Below are positions 33,249-43,790 of a stretch of DNA of 64,000 nt, piece after piece. A program made the translations under genes and the position numbers. The stretch's first letter is position 1. Every line of letters starts with the position of its first letter. Origin of the DNA: Acholoe squamosa (taxonomy: Eukaryota > Annelida > Polychaeta > Phyllodocida > Polynoidae); the NCBI GenBank assembly GCA_949317995.1, contig OX439043.1, forward strand, positions 57,057,339 to 57,121,338, read 5' to 3'. Under the pieces are notes generated by a model. The model searched no databases. It had not been told where the DNA came from and worked only from the letters and a program-made list of their open reading frames with translations.

Positions 33249-33465
33249 TGTACACAGAAAAAAATAAGTTCCAAATGATTGTTAGTCATATATGAGTCGA
33301 ATCGTCTAACTTTCTAGCAATAGTTAGTCAAAATGCTGTCTTTAAACGTCCCTCTTTTTCTTAGTCGAATATGACTCATCATTAGACAAAGTGACCAAAT
33401 TGCCTTGGCTTGCCTGATTTTGACTAGGATTCCTTGGTTGTTTTGACTAAGTACACTTCTTGATA
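33249..33465. repeat. Transposon-end-like region with TTAGTC motifs (left)
   Basis: Starts GTACACAGAAAAAAATAAG and continues with several TTAGTC/GACTAA motifs (GTTAGTCATATATGAGTCG, TAGTTAGTCAAAATG, TTTGACTAAG). It resembles, in inverted orientation, 47545-47767. I could not find a nearby inverted partner. Confidence 0.45.
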
Positions 33466-33689
33466 TTTTTACTTCAATTCAACTGGTGATTGTGTTAAGC
33501 TCTATATAGGATTCACACCTGACAGATCAGAGTCTCCTCATTGAGGAAACATTTGAAATGCCTCACACCATATTCATTTAGAACCCCTGAGCCTCTGGGT
33601 TTCCAACAAAGAAACAAATTCAAATGTGGATATTGTATTTATCTAGAATACCACAGAATAGGTGTTCCTCTCTGACTACCCTCGAAACA

Positions 33690-33795
33690 AGACACAGGAA
33701 AATCCCGTGAATGACTGGTGAATCTGTGAGCATATATATTCTCGGGAAGATCCTGGGAATAGTACCTACAATCCCGTGAATTACCTTGATATTCC
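33690..33795. repeat. CCCGTGAAT repeat region
   Basis: AATCCCGTGAAT occurs twice (33702 and 33770), with TTCTCGGGAAGATCCTGGGA between. Related TTCACGGGA and GTGAATTCACGTG motifs are denser at 47150-47310. Confidence 0.45.
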
Positions 33796-33904
33796 CCAGT
33801 TTTTAACAGGGCCCTCTAGTGAGATTTATACACATAAGTCTGATTCTTCAGCATAAAGTGAAGATGCCAGAGTCCACCAGGGGCCTCTGTGTGAGCATGG
33901 AATC

Positions 33905-33996
33905 CTGGTTTGGTCCAAAGAACAGAGAGAGGGAGTGAGATGGAAAGAAATGAGAGGGCAAGAGAGGCACAGAGAGAGCAAGAGAGATAGATATAA

Positions 33997-34027
<31 letters not shown>

Positions 34028-34146
34028 AAGGAGAGAGAGAGAAAGGGAGAGGGAAACGGGAGAAAGAGAGGAAGGCAATAGAGGGAGGGAAGAGAGAGAA
34101 AGAGAGCAAAATAGAAAGAGAGCGAGGCAGAAAAAAAGAGGGAGAG
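33905..34146. repeat. Polypurine (GA-rich) tract, about 240 bp
   Basis: The plus strand is almost purely A and G, with a perfect GA run in the centre (33998-34017). Three overlapping minus-strand frames of about 100-130 codons are Ser/Leu-rich products of the tract and are not genes. Long purine runs can adopt triplex structure. Confidence 0.93.
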
Positions 34147-34246
34147 CCTTGCCCCCCAATAAAAAAGGAAAATTGATTGACTTAAGCTACTGACAAAATT
34201 GATACATAAAGTTTTTTGAATCATAATATTATGTGTCCCATTCTAA

Positions 34247-34374
34247 TATGTGTGTGGTGCACATATGCATGGGCACTGACACATTCATCTGTGAAGATGT
34301 GTAATGTAGTTCTCACCATGAATATGACCTCAGTTGTCGAAATGGCGTTAAACATTTATTACTCACTCACTCTC
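34247..34374 (+). mobile_element. SINE-1, 5'-truncated copy
   Basis: Starts at GTGTGTGGTGCACATATGCA and runs to GTTAAACATTTATT and the ACTCACTCACTC tail. The first 55-60 bp of the head is missing. Confidence 0.88.
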
Positions 34375-34464
34375 CCGTCTAATAATTATGATTGATATCT
34401 CACTAAATGTGCATATTGATATCTCACTAAATGTGCATGTTTGCTAGACATGTCTTGAACAGAG

Positions 34465-34686
34465 TTAAACCCTTTAAGGGCTAACCCTAATGCATTAATG
34501 CATTTTGGTTGTCATGATGCATTAATGCAGGCAGGGCTTCATTCAAGCATCATGCTTACGCTTTGGGAAGATCAGCATGATGCCCCAATAAAGTGCTGGC
34601 AAGCAGACTCCCCAAGTCTTCATCGGTAAAACATGCCAGCCAATGGGCACGTTACACTACTGCATCAGCAGACCTTAAAGAGTTAG
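34465..34686. mobile_element. piggyBac-like MITE (family M4), short copy
   Basis: Left end TTAAACCCTTTAAGGGC with CTAATGCATTAATGCA, right end GACCTTAAAGAGTTAG. The terminal CCCTT and TTAA resemble piggyBac-type elements. A better-defined relative is at 42613-43303. Confidence 0.45.
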
Positions 34687-34689
34687 GTA

Positions 34690-36185
34690 GCATTTAGAGG
34701 CCTGGCAAATAGGCACTCAATGATTATAGGGCATGCTAAGTTGTTTACGGGCACTAAGTAAAGAGTCAGCTAAATTTAGACTGTCAAGGTTGTAGGGTGC
34801 AGGCAAACCACCTGTGGTACACACTTACAGAACAGGTCATTTTAGTCAGATGGGGAGGGGGATTTCTGGGGCATAAATGGGTGAATGTAAAAGCATCATT
34901 TAACACTGTCTGTGCTGTCTACTTAACCGGGTAAAAGCACCCAAAATCTCACTGTGCCTTATTCACTGTACTAAATAAATACTCAGACATTTAGTTTGGT
35001 CTTTACCCCTGGTCCATATCCAAGACAGGTACTTAGGAAATTTTAGTGCTGAAGAGTTATTTTAACACCTCCCCACCCCCACTAACCACTGGTACTTATA
35101 TGAGACCAGCAATCATTGCTGAGTGTCAAGAATTAATCTTCTCAAAAATGAGCATCAAGATACTCACATGGAAAACTTTTCTGACTCTCTTTTGTGTCAT
35201 TTTTTTGGGGAAAATATTTGGGGAAATCTCAAATTTACACCAGACTTCCTTCATATGGGATGCATGCCATAGTTCCATCCATTAAAAATACACTGTAACA
35301 GGTTTATGCCTAGGTCCATCACACCTCATGTATAGACTCACTATGAACTATGTGATATTTAATGGACTATTAACACATAAATACCATGTTATGACATGTG
35401 TCCGTCGAGAACATATTTGAGTATGATTTGAAAAATGAATGTGACATATCAGATGGAAATAGAACCACCCCTGTGCCCCCTCACCCCCTGCTGATACCTA
35501 CTGAGCACTCCCAAACACCAACAGGACCAACCAGTTTGGGCTACACTGCCCCACCTCAGCTGTCATTTCCACCTGGCTCACCTACACACAAGACCTGTCT
35601 CCAAAAACTGAGGGTAACAGTGGGTAAGCATAAATTTGCCATTTTTCACCATTTTCTATTCATTATGACATGCAAAGGTCACCATTTTCTTGCTGCTCTA
35701 TTCATAAGGGCACTTACAATCCTAAATAGGAAATGGCACTAGTATCTCAATATTACCAATGGCATTGTACCTTGTTGTGTGCAATATTCATGAATGCTAA
35801 TTCAAGCACTTTACCAGCATTTGCAATGATCCATAAAAGAAATCCTAAGTACTTGACTGGATATTTATTTGCAATAATATGTGATATTGTACATCTGAAG
35901 GCATGATTGCAAACCCATACATGTACTTGTGTGGCCACTGGCTGTGTTCAGAAATAGCCCTCCTTATTGCAGCTGCATACTACTACTATACAACTAAGTG
36001 TGAGAGGCAGTCAGACCCTTTCCCAATCCAGGTCATAGTGGGCCCACCTTGTGTACTGATTACCTTACCTCTTATACAGTGTACCCATTCCCAGCCAGCC
36101 TAATTTGGGTAACTCACACAAGCACCTAGCAGAAGGTGACTTTACTTGTATGCAGGGTTGTTGTAGATTGCAACACTCATGGTCA
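34690..36185. other. No recognised feature
   Basis: Single-copy-looking sequence. The 114-codon Pro/Thr-rich frame at 35398-35742 starts at a non-ATG codon and has no known domain. Confidence 0.4.
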
Positions 36186-36370
36186 GATTCCCCTTCTGTC
36201 CCAGTATATTTACATGTCTGTATATGTGTCCACACTCACATCCATCTATGTACATACATTCCCTTTTATCCACATACACTCACATGCCTCATGTCCACAT
36301 GCACCCCCTCACACATCCACATCCTCTCTATGTCCACATCCCCTCTAAGTGCACACATACCTCCCTCTAT
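36186..36370. repeat. 22-bp minisatellite, left flank
   Basis: Degenerate TCCACA/CCCTCTATGT units merging into CATACCTCCCTCTAT at the right, where the SINE is inserted. It belongs to the same array as 36747-36971 and 40165-41690. Confidence 0.7.
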
Positions 36371-36746
36371 CAGGCTTCCCTAGCCCACTTAAAAGGGTCT
36401 ATTTCTCCTCTTTCCTATCCCCTTGGGATGTGTATGGTTGATTGATTGATTGATTTGTGTTTTACAGCACTTTAGCGGCACTAAGTGGCTATCCCATGCT
36501 TCACAGGTTGATAATTTAAGAGAGGAATGTGTCAGTGCCCGCGCATATGTGCACCACACATCCTGAGGGGATAGGAAAGAGGAGATATAGACCCTTTTAA
36601 GTGGGCTAGGGAAGCCCGGGGATGTGTGTGGTGCACATATGCGCGGGCACTGACACATTCCCCTGTGAAATTGTGTAATGTAGTTCTCGCCATGAATATG
36701 ACCTTAGCTGTCGAAATGGCGTTAAACATCTATTACTCACTCACTC
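36371..36746 (+). mobile_element. SINE-1, full-length copy interrupted by a second SINE
   Basis: Flanked by ACCTCCCTCTAT (36359-36370 and 36747-36758), though that word is also part of the host minisatellite. After removal of the inner element and one copy of its duplication, 182 bp remain, exactly the length of the copy at 6819-7000. The 3' tail is ACTCACTC. Confidence 0.85.
36438..36618 (-). mobile_element. SINE-5: SINE-1 head with a different, (AATC)n-type tail
   Basis: 181 bp, inserted in reverse inside SINE-1, flanked by GGGATGTGTATGG (36425-36437) and GGGATGTGTGTGG (36619-36631), a 13-bp duplication with one difference. Read on the minus strand, the first 100 bp or so equal the SINE-1 head (GGGCTTCCCTAGCCCACTTA to GACACATTCCTCT). 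It then switches to an unrelated tail with GCATGGGATAGCCACTTAG, GTGCTGTAAAACACAAATC and (AATC)n. This indicates a SINE family that acquired a different LINE-derived tail. Confidence 0.85.
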
Positions 36747-36971
36747 ACCTCCCTCTATATACACACCCACCTCCCTCTGTGTCCACACCCACCTCCCTCT
36801 ATGTCCACACCCCCCTCTCTCTGTGTCCACACTTAACTCCCTATATGTCCACACCCATCTACCTCTGTGTCCACACACACCTCCCTCTGTGTCCACACCC
36901 ACCTCTCTCTATGTCAACACCCAGTTCCTTCTGTGGTCACACCCACTTCCCTCTGCGTTTACACCCACCTA
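36747..36971. repeat. 22-bp minisatellite between SINE and foldback
   Basis: About ten units of CACACCCACCTCCCTCTATG plus TC, continuous in phase and sequence with 40165-41690. It ends at TA next to the foldback element. Confidence 0.92.
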
Positions 36972-37199
36972 CAGTGGCCCACAAGGGTCAAATTGAAGTT
37001 GAAGTAAAGAATTGACTTTCACAAAAAAAAGTTAGAGTCCAAAACCAATAATAATGTTCAAAGTCAATTTCATTTCATTGCTGTCAAACTGTCAAGGTGT
37101 CAACTTATGAAAACCAACTTGTGACAGGTATCTTTTAGCATTGCATGGTGCACTCTATGTCTTTCTATATGAACAAAGCTTATACCAGCAACTACTGGG

Positions 37200-37650
37200 T
37201 AGCTATCGGTTCCCTCACACAATAACTGATGGTTCCACACCAAGTAGTTGGTGGTTTCAGCATCCTGTAACTGGTAGTTCCCACCCACTGTAACTGCGGT
37301 TCCACACCTATCCGCTACTGGCACTGGATCCCATACCAAGTAGCTGCTGGTTCCCACACCCAGCACTTGGTAGTCCCATACACATTAGTTGCTGTTTCCT
37401 GTACCCAGTACATGCTGGTTCCCACATACAGTAGCTGCTGGTTCCCATATAAAATGGTTCCTAACCCAAGTAGTTGCTGGATCCCACACCCTTGCTGGTT
37501 CTTGTACCCAATACCTGCTGGCTTTCACATAGAGTAGCTGGTAGTGGTTCCCACATCCATTAGGTGCTGGTTCCTGCACCCACTTCCTGCTGGTTCCCAA
37601 ATAGTGCCTGCTGGTTCCTACATCAGGTAATTGTGAGTTCTTAAAAGAGT
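37200..37650. repeat. Left arm minisatellite (GGTTCCCACA... type, 24-27 bp)
   Basis: About 17 imperfect units around GTAGCTGCTGGTTCCCACA. Open frames on the minus strand at 37100-37669 are by-products. The inverted counterpart is at 39370-39950. Confidence 0.88.
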
Positions 37651-37659
37651 AGCTGTCAA

Positions 37660-38742
37660 AATAAGTCAATTGGGTCAGGATAGGTCAAATTAGGTCAAAT
37701 ATGTTGAAAATAGGTCATATTGGTCAAAAGTATGTCTATTCGGGTAGCATAGGTCAAATTATGTCAAATATGGTGAAAATAGGCCAAATTAGTCAAAAGC
37801 AGGTCAATTAGGGTAGGATAGGACAAATTAGAGTAAATATGGTGAAAATAGGTCAAATTGGTCAAAAGTAGGTCAATAAGGTCAGGATAGGTGAAATTAA
37901 GTCAAATAAGGTGAAATTAGGTCTAATTGATAAAAAGTAGGTCGATAAGGGTAGGATAGGTCAAATTAGGTCAAATATGCTGGAAAAATATGTCAAATTG
38001 GTAAAAAACAGGTCAAATAGGGTAGGATAGGACAAATTAAAGTAAATATGGCGAAATTAGGTCAAATTGGTCAAAAGTAGATAAATAATGTCAGGATAGT
38101 TGAAATTAAGTCAAATAGGGTGAAATTGGGTCTAATTGATAAAAAGTAGGTCAATAAGGGTAGGATAGGTCAAATATGCTAAAAAATATGTCAAATTGGT
38201 GAAAAGCAGGTCAAATAGGGTAGGATAGGACAAATTTGAGTAAATATGGTGAAATTAGGTCAAATTGGTCAAAAAAAGATAAATAATGTCAGGATAGTTC
38301 AAATTAAGTCAAATAGGGTGAAAATAGGTCTAATTGGTAAAAAGTAGGTCAATAAGGGTACGATAGGTCAAATTAGGTCAAATATGGTGAAAACTAGTCA
38401 AATTGGTCAGAAATAGGTCGATAAGGTAAAGTAAATCAAATTAGGTCAAACATGGTGAAAATAGGTCGAATTGGTCAAAAGTAGGTCAATTAGGTCAGGA
38501 TGGGTCACTTAAGGTGATATATAGTGAAAACAGGTCATATTGATCAAAAGTAGGTCAATTAGGTCCAATAAGGTCAGGATAGATCAAATATGGTTGAAAT
38601 AGATCAAATTGGTCAAAAGTAGGTCAACTTTGTCAAAATGTAGGGTATGATAGGTGAAGTAAGGTCAAATATGCTGGAAATAGGTAAAAGTAGGTCATTT
38701 AGGTCAAATTATGTCAAAATTGGTCAAAATAAGGTCGACTAT
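37660..38742. repeat. Left arm AGGTCA-rich array, about 69-bp higher-order unit
   Basis: The higher-order unit of about 69 bp consists of roughly 10-bp pieces: AGGTCAAATT, AGGTCAAATA, TGGTGAAAAT, AGGTCAAATT, GGTCAAAAGT, AGGTCAATAA, GGGTAGGAT. Exact AGGTCAAATTAGGTCA occurs three times (near 37683, 37965 and 38368). Confidence 0.9.
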
Positions 38743-39365
38743 GACTATTTTTGACCAATCTAACCTACTTTGACTATATTTGACCTAATATGACCCATTC
38801 TAACCTACTTTGACCTAATCATGCTACTTTTGACTGATTTGACCTATTTTAAGATATTTTACCTAATTTAAACTATCCTTACCTAATTGACCTTCTTTTG
38901 AACAATTTTCCTATTTTCACCATTATTTGACCTAATTTGACCTATCTTAGCCTGATTTGACCTACTGACCTACCTTTGACCAATTTGACCTACTTTTACC
39001 ATATTTGACCTGATTTAACCTCCTTGACACACCTTTAACCAAATTGACTTATTTTCGCCATATTTGACCTACCTTAGCCTACTTTGACCAACTGGACCTA
39101 ATTTTGACCAATGTGATCTATTCTTACCACCATTGACCTAATTTGATAGAATCTGACCTGATTGACCCATTTTCAACCAATTTGATATAATTTATCCTAG
39201 TCTGACCTTATTTCATTCAATTTTACCTACTTGGAACCAATTTGACCTATTTTGACAATTTTTAACTATGTTGACTGCTTATGACCTTGTTTCACGCAAC
39301 TTTCCCAATTTGCCCATTTTTGACTTTTATGACCTTTTTCATCCAGAATTTATCCAGATCACTCT
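38743..39365. repeat. Right arm TGACCT-rich array (inverse of the left array)
   Basis: TTTGACCTAATTTGACC-type units on the plus strand are the reverse of the left array. The array is shorter (about 620 against 1080 bp) and more diverged, so arms are not strictly equal. Confidence 0.88.
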
Positions 39366-39369
39366 TTTG

Positions 39370-39950
39370 CTACTAGGTATGGGAACTGGTAGCTACTCTA
39401 TATCGGAACCAGCAGCTACTGGATATGGGAACAAGTAGCTACTGTATGGGAACCAACAGCTACTGTTTTCAGAACTAGCAGCTACCTAATGTGGGAACCA
39501 GCAGGCACTCTATTTGGGAACCAGCAGGTAGTGAGTGCAGGAACCAGCACCTAATGGATGTGGGAACCACTACCAGTTACTCTATGTGAAAGCCAGCAGG
39601 TATTGGGTACAAGAACCAGCAAGGGTGTGGGATCCAGCAACTACTTGGGTTAGGAACCAGTTTATATGGGAACCAGCAGCTACCTGATGTGGGAAGCAGT
39701 AGCTACTGTATGTGGGAACCAGCATGTACTGGGTACAGGAAACAGCAACTAATGTGTATGGGACTACCAAGTGCTGGGTGTGGGAACCAGCAGCTACTTG
39801 GTATGGGATCCAGTATCAGTAGCTGATTGGTGTGGAAACACCAGTTACAGTGGGTGGGAACCACCAGTTATGGGGTGCTGGAACCAGCAGCTACTTGGTA
39901 TGGAACCATCAGTTATTGTGTGAGGGAACCAATAGCTACCCATTAGTTGC
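39370..39950. repeat. Right arm minisatellite (GGGAACCAGCAGCTAC type)
   Basis: Reverse complement of 37200-37650 with a few additional units. For example GTACTGGGTACAGGAAACAG at 39725-39744 is the exact reverse complement of a segment near 37400. Confidence 0.9.
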
Positions 39951-40164
39951 TGGTATAGACATATAGAAAGACATAGAGTGTACCATGCAAAGTCAAAAGA
40001 TACCTTTTACAAGTGGGTTTGCATTCATGAGTTGACACCTTGACAGCTTGACAGCAATGAAATGAAATTGACTTTGAACATTGATTTTGCTTTTGGACTT
40101 TAACTTTTTTTGTGAAAGTCAACTCTTTGCTTCAACTTCAATTTGACCTTTGTGGGCCACTGTA

Positions 40165-41690
40165 CCCACCTCCTTCTGTGTCCACACCCACCTCCCTCTA
40201 TGTCCACACCAATTTTCCTCTGTGTCTACACCCACCTCCCTCTGTATCCACACCCATCTCCCTCTGTGTCCACACCTGCCCTCCCTCTATCTTCCTACCC
40301 ATCCCCACTATGTCCACACCCAAAGCTCTCTGTGTCCACACCCACCTCCCTCTGTGTCCACTCTCATGTCCCTCTATGTTCACACCCACCTCCCTCTATG
40401 TTCACACCCACCTCCCTCTATGTCCACACCCACCTCCTTCTATGTCCACACCCACTTACCTCTTTGTCCACACCCACTTACCTTTTTGTCCACACCCACT
40501 CACCTCTATGTCCACACCCACCTCCCTCCACTTCCACACCCACCTCCCTCTGTGTCCACACCACCCCCTCTGTGCCACACCACCTCCATCTGTGTCCACT
40601 CTCACCTCCCTCTATGCCCGAACTCACATCCCTCTGTGTTCACACATCCCTTTGTGTCCACTCTCATCTCCCTCTATGTCCACATCCATTTCCCTTTCTA
40701 TCCACACCCACTGCCCTCTTTGTCCACTCTCCCCTCCCTCTATATCCACATCCAATTCCCTCTATGTCAACACCCACCTCACACTTTGTTCACATCCGCC
40801 TCCCTCTATGTCCACACTCCCTTTGTGTCCACTCTCATCTCCCTCTATGTTCACATACACCTCCCTCTCTGTCCACACCCACTGCCCTCTTTTTCCACTC
40901 TCCCCTCCCTCTATTTCCACATCCATTTCCCTCTGTGTCCACACCCACCTCCCTCTATGTCCACACCCACTTACCTCTTTGTCCACACCCACTTACCTTT
41001 TAGTCCACACCCACTCACCTCTATGTCCACACCCACCTCCCTCCATTTTTACACCCACCTCCCTCTGTGTCCACACCACCTCCCTCTGTGTCCACACCAC
41101 CTCACTCTTTCTCCACTCTCACCTCCCTCTATGCCCAACCTCACATCCCTCTGTGTTCACACTCACATCCCTTTGTGTCCACTCTCATCTCCCTCTATGT
41201 CTACATCCATTTGCCTCTTTGTCCACACCCACCTCCCTCTGTGTCCACATCCACCTTCCTCTATGTCAGCACCCACCTCACTCTGTGTTCACACCCACCT
41301 CCCCTATGTCCACGGCCACCTCCCTCATTATCCACACCCACCTCCCTCTATGTCAACACTCAATTCCCTCTTTGTTCACACCCACCTCCCTCTGTGTTTA
41401 CACCCACCTCCCTCTGGGTCCACACCCACCTCCCTCTATGTCCACACCCGCCCTCCCTTTGGGTCTACCCAAATCCCTCTATGTCCACATCCAAATCCCT
41501 CTCTATCCACACCCACCTCCCTCCGTGTCCACACCCACCTCCCTCCATCTTCCTACACATCCCCATTATGTCCACAACCACCTCCCTCAGTGTCCACAAC
41601 CACCTCCCCCTGTGTCCACTCTCACCTCCCTCTATGTCCACACCCAGCTCCCTCTATGTCCACACCTACCTCCTTCTGTTTGGTTTGGCA
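40165..41690. repeat. 22-bp minisatellite, main block (1.5 kb)
   Basis: About 70 units of CACACCCACCTCCCTCTATG plus TC. No unit contains a plus-strand stop, and 22 is not a multiple of three, so all three frames stay open and show the same 22-residue period (MSTPTSLYVHTHLPLCPHPP). The 528- and 533-codon frames here are therefore artefacts. Longer duplications inside the array exist: a stretch from 40447 is repeated at about 40967, and another from 40654 at about 40826. Confidence 0.95.
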
Positions 41691-42200
41691 TAACCTAGTG
41701 AGTAATGGATATACCATTTGTCTTTATAGGTGCATGAAGTTGGACCAATGAAGACCTGGAGGCAACATCCTACTAAGTGGTTCAAGAGGACAACACGTTC
41801 TACTCCATATGATTTTTTCAAAATTTTCAAAGGTTCTCTAAAATTGTTATTTGACATGTATGCACATATTTGCCAATGATTTTTTTCTGATATCCCAAGC
41901 AGGAAATGAACAGCAAAGAATAATTGCTTTTCAGTGACCATGATCACTGAATGGTTGATAGTATGGAGAAACAATGAATTTCTACAACATGCTTGGCAAA
42001 GTCCTAGATTTTTTTTTGGTTTTTGTGGCCCATAGCCTTTAACCATTACAGCTATGTAATAATGCTATCCGTAGTATCAAGCACATCTAACAAGCTGTGA
42101 ACAGGTCAGCTTGACTCGTACACCTGGCCTCCAGAACTGGTCATGTGACCATAGCACTGAGACACACACAGAGGACCTGCCCTCCCCCCACTTGGCCCTT
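41691..42200. other. No recognised feature
   Basis: Unique-looking sequence after the minisatellite. No coding signal. Confidence 0.4.
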
Positions 42201-42203
42201 CAT

Positions 42204-42547
42204 AGGATGTGTTACAGTTACTGATTGTTAATATTTATGGGTCTTTTTAGGCAAACAAACCAATGCATTAAGTTGACCTTTGGGTAAGATGACTAGGATG
42301 CACTTACCTGAAAACTATACACACATTGCAATTAGATCTTAATCTCTTGTTGTACATGATAAATCATGTAATTTACATACCAATCATAGGAGCATTCCAT
42401 ATAGTCATCTAACAATATCCTATCTAATATATTCTAATATATTGAGGAGCTTCTACTCATGGTGTAGTCACCTAACCATGTGTTGCCAATGTCTGCCTGC
42501 AGCTAACCACCCTGTGACATCACAAAGGCCTAACTGTAACACACCCT
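42204..42547. mobile_element. MITE M5, 344 bp
   Basis: Inverted ends AGGATGTGTTACAGTTA and a reversed AGGGTGTGTTACAGTTA (16 of 17 identical). No ORF. Flanking duplication not resolved. It lies 65 bp from the M4 element. Confidence 0.7.
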
Positions 42548-42612
42548 AATGGTCACGACTTTGACAGCTCTCATACTCCCTCCTCCACAGTAGGGCCGCA
42601 CACACCTCTTAA

Positions 42613-43303
42613 CCCTTCAAGGGCCTCTAATGCATTAATGCATCATGTCCATTGGACATCATGATGCACCAATGTATGAAGTGCATATTAGGAGTACAAA
42701 GTGACATGGGATTGGTTAATTGGAGTCTTAGAATGGAAAACAAGCAAGTCATTCCCATATTAGGAGCCCAGTCACATAGTATTGTTATATTTGGAGCAGT
42801 TACTGCTACAAATACACATGTTGCAGACTGGTAATACCTACACAGCCGTTGTTCTGTTTACTGGTGTCTATTTTTACACATCCCAGGTCACTTCAGGTAC
42901 ATACAGAGTGATTGGTGGTTTTGGGTTTTAGGTATTTAACACAAAGTGATCCTGGATAGTCATTGGTAGGTGTCACACACTGCTATTTTACAGGCTGGGT
43001 TTATATGTATACATGTTTATTTTAGTAATTGTTAATGTGGGTTAGAGTTTTAGCACAAGGTGATCCTGGACAGTCAGCAGTACCGGGGTAGGCATCGCAC
43101 ACTGCTATGTACAGGCTGGTTCTATATTTTAGTGGTTGGTAAGGTGGGATTAGAGTCTGCATGCTCTCCAACACTTAATTGGAGCATTATGCCGACCCTT
43201 TTGCAGTGTGTGTATCAACTCATATGGTCGTCATGATGCATGAATGTAGCATCATGATGACCGATGGGCATGATGCATTAATGCATTAGTGGTCCTTCAA
43301 GGG
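42613..43303. mobile_element. piggyBac-like MITE M4, 691 bp
   Basis: CCCTTCAAGGGCCTCTAATG at the left, preceded by TTAA, and a reversed CCCTTGAAGGACCACTAATG at the right. TGCATTAATGCATCATG follows at both ends. Internally two similar segments (about 42936-43015 and 43052-43115) share GTGATCCTGGA and CACACTGCTAT. TTAA is present only on the left. CCCTT termini with TTAA suggest piggyBac, by inference. Confidence 0.7.
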
Positions 43304-43720
43304 ATGTAATGGTTGGTGAGTTGGGATGTAGTGGTTCAGGTTGGTGAGTTGATGCATTTGATGCATGGCCATCAAAATTTATATGATGCCAAACTATAGT
43401 CCATCCCTGATTACTTGTCACTTGTACATATAATAACTGCAACCTATAGTCCATACTTAACACATGTAAACAGATTCATTTCCCTTGGACTATGGGCAGA
43501 AGGAGGGGTCAGCTAGTGCGTGAGGAATGGATAGGCTTGTAGCTTACTGCCGGTGGGGGACCCATTCATATTTTTGAGATACAGAACCTTTAATATTATA
43601 TAGGATTATGCAGTAATTTGTCACATTATTCCCCATATTCATATCCAAAAGTTGACAGATTTTTTTCATAACTTCCTGAGCACTTAGATTATAAACATAT
43701 CTTTGTAATGAATGAAGTAT
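43304..43720. other. No recognised feature
   Basis: Nothing supported was seen. Confidence 0.4.
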
Positions 43721-43721
43721 C

Positions 43722-43790
43722 AACATATAGTCCAAGTGGTAACACATTTGACTCTATATCAAGAGATCTTGGGTTCTATTTTATGCCAGG
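43722..43790 (+). repeat. tRNA-like SINE head
   Basis: AGTCCAAGTGGTAACACATT (A-box region) followed by GATCTTGGGTTCTATTTTAT (degraded B box) at tRNA-like spacing. Acceptor pairing is absent, so this is a decayed SINE promoter. Confidence 0.45.

Larger units (their letters stand above)
36972..40162. mobile_element. Giant foldback element (3191 bp) built of mirrored minisatellites
   Basis: Ends CAGTGGCCCACAAGGGTCAA and a reversed CAGTGGCCCACAAAGGTCAA, flanked by TA (36970-36971 and 40163-40164) within the 22-bp minisatellite. The outer arms (about 150-230 bp) are near-identical inverted copies. Next come mirrored arrays of a GGTTCCCACACCCAGTAGC-type repeat (37200-37650 and 39370-39950), then arrays of AGGTCAAATT-type units (37660-38742) facing TTTGACCTA-type units (38743-39365). 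Matching points 399-400 bp from each end (37371, 39763) show precise symmetry in the outer arms. The inner left arm is longer than the right. No ORF or transposase. The TA target and CAGTGG end suggest Tc1/mariner-type mobilisation, which is inference. Confidence 0.85.

Noticed and set aside
33816-34224. Ser/Leu-rich frames suggesting membrane proteins
   Set aside because: They are translations of a polypurine tract on the opposite strand, open in three frames, with no other support.
37700-39350. CRISPR-like array
   Set aside because: Regular short repeats are present, but there are no unique spacers of constant length. The array is a higher-order minisatellite in an animal genome.
40112-41751. 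Open frames of 528, 533, 286 and 208 codons as genes
   Set aside because: They are phase-shifted translations of one stop-free 22-bp minisatellite and share the same 22-residue period. They have no domain or independent start context.
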